Below the pieces are notes generated by a model. It was given only the letters and a program-made list of their open reading frames with translations, was not told where the DNA came from and made no database searches. A DNA stretch of 64,000 bases from an uncultured Actinomycetes bacterium (lineage in GTDB: Bacteria > Actinomycetota > Acidimicrobiia > Acidimicrobiales > RAAP-2), in contig CAIQPR010000050.1 of assembly GCA_903873775.1 (NCBI GenBank), positions 1-64,000 on the forward strand, given 5' to 3'. Below, piece after piece: positions 59,331-64,000 of the stretch. The stretch's first letter is position 1. Every line of letters begins with the position of its first letter. The position numbers were made by a program, and so were the translations under genes.

Positions 59331-62318
59331 GTGTCCCCTCGATTGCGTTCCCATCTTCCGCGATCTCAAAAAGTGTGTCTGGCTGGACTGTGGCTGTTCT
59401 GCGCCATCTTCTGGCTCCCGGTCGGCGCACCGTCACGCGCTGACGCAGCACCGCTCGCCACGTCGGCGCCCGTGGCGCCGATCGTCAGTGGTGTGCACTG
59501 GAGTCACCGAATGGGTGGCACCGCCGACGCCACGGTGAGCTGGCATCCGGTAGGAGCGTCCGCCAAGAATGCGCCGTCGTCGTACTCCGTGACGACGCAA
59601 GGTGCGTCGTGCACGACCGCGACAGGAGCAGCCTCCTCGTGCACGTTGACGTCACTTCCCGCCGGACGCACGTACGACTTTGCGGTCACTGCGACAAACA
59701 GCGCCGGGACATCGCCCACCACCTCGCTGAGTTCGACCCTTGATCCCGAAGGGCAGTCCATTTCTTTTCCGACACTCTCCAACGTGACCTTCGGTCAGGC
59801 ACCGCTCACACTCACCGCCGTGGCGACGTCGGGTCTTCCCGTGACCTATGGCGCCCAGGGGGCCTGTGAGGTAACGGGGGACGTGTTGACTATCACGGGG
59901 GCGGGTGATTGTTCGGTGACGGCCTCGCAAGACGGATCTACCGCGTTCCAAGCGGCCACGCCGGCGGCCAATTATTTTTCGATCGCGCCCGCACCGGCGA
60001 CGATCACGGTGACGGGCGACACCGTCGCCGCCGACGGTCGCGGGCACGCGGTGACCGCGTCGGTCAATCCCGCGGGACCGGGTCTCATGTACTCCTACTG
60101 CGCCGGGAAAACTGCGCAGACGTGCCAGTCGACGCCGCCGAGCACCCCGGGCGTCTACACCGTGACCGTGTCGCTGGATGACGCAAATTATGTCGCCCCA
60201 CCGGTGACGACCACGTTGGTCATTACACCCGGTCCCTTTGTCTTGCCCGTCACACTTGGTGGTGGACTCTCATCGTCCTTGCCCTCTCGTGGCGTGGTCC
60301 AATTCTCTGCCGGGGGAGTGCGAGTGTCCTCGTCAACGTCTGGCTTGGTACCGGGGTCGCGCGCCGACGTGGGGGTCGTCGCGACGGAGGCTCTCGGGTC
60401 CTTTGTGGTGCCGACGTCGACTGCCGCGTGGTCGGGGCTCTTGCGATCATCGTCACCGCTGACATCCGTGGTTGCCGTGGCCCCGGTGATGGCGACATCT
60501 CTTCAAGACCTCGCGACATCGACCAGCGTGCCCTATCCCTCCGGTGAATATCCCGGAACGGGGCGCTACCACGTCATTACGATCGTGACGGCCGGATTGG
60601 TGCCCAACTCCACGGCCCTCGTCGTCATGCATTCGGACAACGTGGTCCTCGCCGAAGCAAAGGTCAACAGCAGCGGAGTGGCCGAGCTCGCGGCACCTCT
60701 CTACGACGGATGGGCGGGAGAACAACACGCACTCTTCGTGGCCGGGACGTACCTCGTCGCACACGTCACGGCCGACGCGTCGGGGCGGGTTCTCGCCGAC
60801 GTGACTCTGCCCCCGTCACTGTTGGCGCGCCTCGTGCCGCACCAGGATGCGGCCATTGTGACAGTCAGTGGTGGGGCACCCGTGTCGCTCGCGACCGTGC
60901 GCCTGCCGGGCGTTGACGACTTCGAAAAATTTTTGACGCTTTCGACCCCGAGTCATCTGCACCACTACTCGCCGACGTCGACACCGAATCTGACCATGAA
61001 TCACTTGACGGGCACGATCGCCGCCCTTTCGACGGTGGCGGCAGGTGTGGCGCTGGCACGCACGGCGGGATCAACCGCCGGAGCTCATGGATCGCTCGGC
61101 GCGCAGGCCAAGAGCTCCGGGCACCAAGCGTCGGTGAAGTCGGTGGAGGTCACGCATCACACGGTGGGGGCCCAACGACGGGGAGTGGGCGACCGCCTCG
61201 GGACGTGGCGATTACCGGGATACGAAAAGGTCGACGACGCGACTATCTCCATTCCGCTCACTGTGGCCCCCGTGAGCGCACTTGGTGGTGCGTTGACGTC
61301 CGATGGTTCCTATCTGCGTGCACCGCTCGGACCACTCTCTCTTCTCCTGCCCGCGGCCGGGCTGGTCCTCGGTGCCGTCGCCGCCCAGCAGACGCACGGC
61401 TACCCGTTGCCACCGCATTACGGGGTTTTCGTCGCAGTCTTCGTGCTCGGGATTTTCGATGCGTTGGCTGGATTTGCCGCGATCGCGTGGGTCGTCTTGT
61501 CGGGCATCAGCACGGGTCACATCTTCTCGATCCCCATGGTGAACTCCGCTCTCACTCTCGGTGCACTGTGGTGTGGTGTGCCGTTCATGATCAAGAAACT
61601 GCGACCCTTCCTTCGAGATCACCCCGACGAGTTCCATTCCTGGTGGGTCCGAGCCGGCGACGTCATCATCGGCACGGCCCTCGCGAGTTATCTGGCCGCG
61701 AAACTTGTGAAGTCGCTCCCACTCGTGTCGAACCTCATCCTCCCGATCGCGGTGCACGCGAGTGCGATCGGCGTCATCGCGATGGTCGCCGTGAGCAGCA
61801 GGTACGTCCTCTCGGCGGGCATCGCCCTGGCGTACCCTGAACGACTTCAGAAAGTCACGGTCGAGGAACTTCCTGATGAGCATTTGAAGTTTGAATTTCT
61901 CTCGCTCGGTATTCGCAGCATTTTCATTGTCCTCATCGTCTCGTCCATTGTGGGACGACTGTGGCTCGGTCTCGTTGTTGCGGCCATCATGGGCACGGCG
62001 TCGTTCGTCAAGGCGCACGCCGCGCCGCGTGAAGTGCCGGCGTGGATGTACCGCGCGATTCCGCGTCGCTTGGGGAAAGTCTTCGTCGTCTCTGTCGTGG
62101 GTACCGTCGCGGTGCTGGTGATTCAGGCCTGGATCACTTCGGCCTTTTGGCGAGTGGGAGCCCTCTTGATCTTTGAGGCTCTGTTGGGACTTGGCATTGA
62201 CGCACTTTCGGGTCTGCACGGCGACCCCCTCGGAAAGAATTGGGCCACGCGACTCCTCGGAGCGACGCTGGCCGTCCTGACGGCCCTCGCGCTGACCGGC
62301 CGGCTGATCGCGGCGTAA
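59331..62318 (+). CDS. Secreted Ig-like domains fused to polytopic membrane domain
   Basis: A 995-residue protein. It starts with a Sec signal (VCLAGLWLFCAIFWLPVG). An fn3-like domain (about 45-140), two Ig-like MBG-type domains (SISFPTLSNVTFGQAPLTLTA-type, then TITVTGDTVAADGRG) and a large beta-rich region to about 560 follow. Next is one helix near 590, a basic stretch, and seven to eight membrane helices from about 680 to the end, with soluble loops. Neither the membrane domain nor the whole is recognised. It probably displays its N-terminal half outside the cell. GTG 59331 is placed after a TAGATT element. Confidence 0.7.
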   Translation: MSPRLRSHLPRSQKVCLAGLWLFCAIFWLPVGAPSRADAAPLATSAPVAPIVSGVHWSHRMGGTADATVSWHPVGASAKNAPSSYSVTTQGASCTTATGAASSCTLTSLPAGRTYDFAVTATNSAGTSPTTSLSSTLDPEGQSISFPTLSNVTFGQAPLTLTAVATSGLPVTYGAQGACEVTGDVLTITGAGDCSVTASQDGSTAFQAATPAANYFSIAPAPATITVTGDTVAADGRGHAVTASVNPAGPGLMYSYCAGKTAQTCQSTPPSTPGVYTVTVSLDDANYVAPPVTTTLVITPGPFVLPVTLGGGLSSSLPSRGVVQFSAGGVRVSSSTSGLVPGSRADVGVVATEALGSFVVPTSTAAWSGLLRSSSPLTSVVAVAPVMATSLQDLATSTSVPYPSGEYPGTGRYHVITIVTAGLVPNSTALVVMHSDNVVLAEAKVNSSGVAELAAPLYDGWAGEQHALFVAGTYLVAHVTADASGRVLADVTLPPSLLARLVPHQDAAIVTVSGGAPVSLATVRLPGVDDFEKFLTLSTPSHLHHYSPTSTPNLTMNHLTGTIAALSTVAAGVALARTAGSTAGAHGSLGAQAKSSGHQASVKSVEVTHHTVGAQRRGVGDRLGTWRLPGYEKVDDATISIPLTVAPVSALGGALTSDGSYLRAPLGPLSLLLPAAGLVLGAVAAQQTHGYPLPPHYGVFVAVFVLGIFDALAGFAAIAWVVLSGISTGHIFSIPMVNSALTLGALWCGVPFMIKKLRPFLRDHPDEFHSWWVRAGDVIIGTALASYLAAKLVKSLPLVSNLILPIAVHASAIGVIAMVAVSSRYVLSAGIALAYPERLQKVTVEELPDEHLKFEFLSLGIRSIFIVLIVSSIVGRLWLGLVVAAIMGTASFVKAHAAPREVPAWMYRAIPRRLGKVFVVSVVGTVAVLVIQAWITSAFWRVGALLIFEALLGLGIDALSGLHGDPLGKNWATRLLGATLAVLTALALTGRLIAA

Positions 62319-62372
62319 GCGTGGGCGAGGGCCCACCCGTATGCTCGAGATGCATGAAAGAGGTGGCTGACC

Positions 62373-62900
62373 ATGACTGACTCGACGTCCGTTGATATCG
62401 CGCTTGCGATCGTTCGCATTTTTCTGGGAGCCATGATTTTCGCGCACGGCTTCTACAAGGTTTTCCGTGGAGGGAAGCTCGCCGGGACTGCAAAATGGTT
62501 CGACTCGATCGGTATGCGCCCGGGGTCTTTGAACGCCGCGATGGCGGCGGCCACGGAACTCGGCGTCGGCGCTCTTCTGGTCGTGGGGTTCCTGACGCCG
62601 GTCGCCGCGGGTGGACTCATTGCTTTGATGGTCGTGGCGATTGTCACGGTGCACCGGAAAAACGGCTTCTTCGTGTTCAATGCCGGCCAAGGCATCGAAT
62701 ACTGCCTGATGATTGCCGTCGCGTGCCTCATCCCAGCTACCTTGGGTGCTGGTCGCTACGCCATTGATCACCATCTCCACGGGTCGCTGTTCCACTGGCT
62801 GGCGAACCCGACCCACGGTCTTCTCACGGCGCTGGTGCTCGGCCTAGGGGGATCAGCGCTGCAATTGGCGGCGATTTATCGGCCGGGTTCCGTCGCGTAA
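62373..62900 (+). CDS. DoxX family membrane protein
   Basis: A 175-residue, four-helix membrane protein. IVRIFLGAMIFAHGFYKVF, the WFDSIGM loop and ATELGVGALLVVGFLTPVAAG are the DoxX family blocks. Homologues take part in membrane redox or oxidative-stress complexes (for example with SodA and SseA in mycobacteria), none of which is nearby. ATG 62373 follows GAGGTGG; a TATGCT element lies at 62340-62345. Confidence 0.88.
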   Translation: MTDSTSVDIALAIVRIFLGAMIFAHGFYKVFRGGKLAGTAKWFDSIGMRPGSLNAAMAAATELGVGALLVVGFLTPVAAGGLIALMVVAIVTVHRKNGFFVFNAGQGIEYCLMIAVACLIPATLGAGRYAIDHHLHGSLFHWLANPTHGLLTALVLGLGGSALQLAAIYRPGSVA

Positions 62901-62978
62901 AGGTCCCGTTCTAACGAGTTGCCCGTAATATGTGACCAAGTTTGTCAACAATCGTGGCAATCGTTAGCGAGGTGTGTT

Positions 62979-63263
62979 GTGGCTCCACTTGTTCGTATTC
63001 CGACCGTCCTGCGCCCTGCGGCAGGCGGCAACGCCACGCTAACTGTCGACGGAGTCACCATTGGCGAGATCCTCGGCAAAGTTGTCGCGGACTTTCCGGC
63101 GGCGTCCGCCCAGGTCTTCAACGACGACGGCACTCTGCACAAGTTCCTCAACGTGTACGTCAACGATGACGATGTGCGCTACCTCGGCGGCCTCGAGGCT
63201 CCCGTGGCGCCGTCGGACGAAGTCACGCTGCTTCCCGCAGTCGCGGGTGGGGCAACGGCGTGA
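62979..63263 (+). CDS. cysO: Sulfur carrier protein CysO-like (MoaD/ThiS fold)
   Basis: A 94-residue ubiquitin-like carrier: RIPTVLRPAAGG at the N-terminus, TLHKFLNVYVNDDDVRYLGGL in the middle, and DEVTLLPAVAGG near the end, closely following mycobacterial CysO. The carrier takes sulfur as a C-terminal thiocarboxylate and passes it to O-phosphoserine on CysM. Unusually, the GG (residues 90-91) is followed by Ala-Thr-Ala before the stop, so the thiocarboxylate cannot form until the tail is removed. Its stop overlaps the cysM GTG. Confidence 0.92.
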   Translation: MAPLVRIPTVLRPAAGGNATLTVDGVTIGEILGKVVADFPAASAQVFNDDGTLHKFLNVYVNDDDVRYLGGLEAPVAPSDEVTLLPAVAGGATA

Positions 63264-64000
63264 CCAAGTACGCGTCGGTTCTTGATCTCATTGGGGACAC
63301 CCCGATCGTCGACGCGTCAGCCCTGTCGCCGAAGCCGAACGTCAAGATTTGGGTCAAGTTGGAGGGTCGCAATCCCGCCGGTTCGGTGAAGGACCGCGTC
63401 GCCCTGTCTCTCATTGAAGCGGCCGAACGTGACGGGCGCCTCGTCCCCGGCGCTCCCGACCAAATCTTGATCGAACCTTCGAGTGGCAACACCGGGATCG
63501 CTCTCGCGATGGTGTGCCGACTGCGGGGGTATCACCTCAAGGTTGTTCTTCCGTCAAATGTGTCCGTGGAGCGCACGCAGCTCTTGCGTGTATGGGGTGC
63601 GGAGATCATCACGTCGCCGGGTTCTGAAGGTTCCAATGGCGCGGTCCGAATGGCCCAAGCCTTGGCCGCGGAGAATCCCTCGTGGGTTTTTCTCTACCAG
63701 TATGCGAATCCCGCGAACCCTGACGCGCACTATCGCACGACGGGACCGGAAATCCTCGCCGACGTTCCCGAAATCACGCACTTCGTCGCGGGACTCGGCA
63801 CTTCGGGCACGTTGATGGGAGTAGGTCGGTACTTAAAAGAGCACAAGCCCGGCGTGCAAGTCTGGGCCATTGAGCCACCGAGTGGAGAGATGGTGGACGG
63901 CCTCAGGAACTTGGACGACGGATACATCCCGCCCGTGTTCACCGACAATCATGGGGCCGAGCTCCTCGATCGCAAAGTCGTCGTGCGCCCCAAGCAGTCC
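63260..64000 (+). CDS. cysM: Cysteine synthase CysM-like (5' part)
   Basis: The first 247 codons of a PLP-dependent O-phosphoserine/O-acetylserine sulfhydrylase, cut by the window end. The PLP lysine is in NPAGSVKDR (about residue 43), the substrate loop is EPSSGNTG, and the phosphate-binding motif GLGTSGT is present. The GTG start overlaps the cysO stop, so cysO and cysM are coupled. In mycobacteria this pair with Mec makes cysteine independently of O-acetylserine and resists oxidative stress. Confidence 0.93.
   Translation, partial: MTKYASVLDLIGDTPIVDASALSPKPNVKIWVKLEGRNPAGSVKDRVALSLIEAAERDGRLVPGAPDQILIEPSSGNTGIALAMVCRLRGYHLKVVLPSNVSVERTQLLRVWGAEIITSPGSEGSNGAVRMAQALAAENPSWVFLYQYANPANPDAHYRTTGPEILADVPEITHFVAGLGTSGTLMGVGRYLKEHKPGVQVWAIEPPSGEMVDGLRNLDDGYIPPVFTDNHGAELLDRKVVVRPKQS

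Noticed and set aside
61212-62816. Open frame of 534 codons on the minus strand
   Set aside because: It spans the ends of two well-supported plus genes (Ig-like/polytopic protein and DoxX) and gives an Arg/His/Asp-rich product typical of shadow frames in high-GC DNA.
1-64000. CRISPR array, rRNA, tRNA, IS elements or prophage
   Set aside because: No regularly spaced repeats, rRNA/tRNA signatures, transposase or phage proteins were found; tmRNA is the only RNA gene seen.

Overview
The window is a dense, roughly 60-65% G+C stretch of bacterial chromosome with almost no non-coding DNA, many GTG/TTG starts and many 1-16 nt overlaps between co-directional genes. Gene content points to Actinomycetota, most likely an Acidimicrobiia-type lineage. 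The pointers are a DUF3039 protein, an Lrp/AsnC RAM-only protein, a TIGR03084 protein next to an AtuA-like protein, a mycobacterial-style CysO/CysM pair, AMACR and acyl-CoA dehydrogenase lipid genes, and many apparently leaderless starts. The class-level placement is inference. No phage, IS element, CRISPR array, rRNA or canonical tRNA gene was seen; tmRNA is the only RNA gene.

Layout. 1-709 is the 3' part of a ferredoxin reductase. 6032-713 (minus) is a glycerol operon: glpD, an alkyl-DHAP-synthase-like flavoprotein, an FGGY glycerol kinase and an SDR. 6107-8302 holds an acyl-CoA dehydrogenase and trpD. 10729-8310 (minus) is a GH1 glycosidase plus galK pair. 10795-14917 has AMACR and small or housekeeping proteins. 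23157-14907 (minus) is a complete recC-recB-recD operon. 23226-30886 carries a TrmA/RumA-type methyltransferase, YaaA, a ferredoxin, a DHA2 exporter and a polytopic membrane protein. 30984-31918 is the trans-translation module (tmRNA and smpB), followed by a JAMM protease.

The most unusual region is 35906-48928. A minus-strand operon (PIG-L deacetylase; GT2 membrane glycosyltransferase; exosortase with C/R/H catalytic residues; ATP-grasp; UDP-GlcNAc 2-epimerase; HAD phosphatase) is flanked by two matching gene pairs. Each pair is a secreted protein with a C-terminal hydrophobic helix and basic tail, followed by a single-pass HEAT-like membrane protein. The larger secreted protein (43391-45661) ends with an EP motif, a hydrophobic segment and an RR-type tail, the layout of an exosortase sorting signal. 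It has a structured leader and tandem terminators and is divergent from the exosortase operon. I read this as a candidate surface-protein sorting and glycan system.

50200-57107 is a five-gene acyl-CoA carboxylase / AtuA / enoyl-CoA hydratase operon, probably for branched acid or acyclic terpenoid degradation. The right end holds an Ig-like/polytopic surface protein, a DoxX protein and cysO-cysM. The CysO di-glycine is followed by three extra residues, so it needs trimming; the JAMM protease at 31976 is the candidate enzyme, although it lies 31 kb away.

Regulation. At least ten genes have a TANNNT hexamer 6-8 nt before the start codon and no Shine-Dalgarno sequence, which indicates widespread leaderless transcription.
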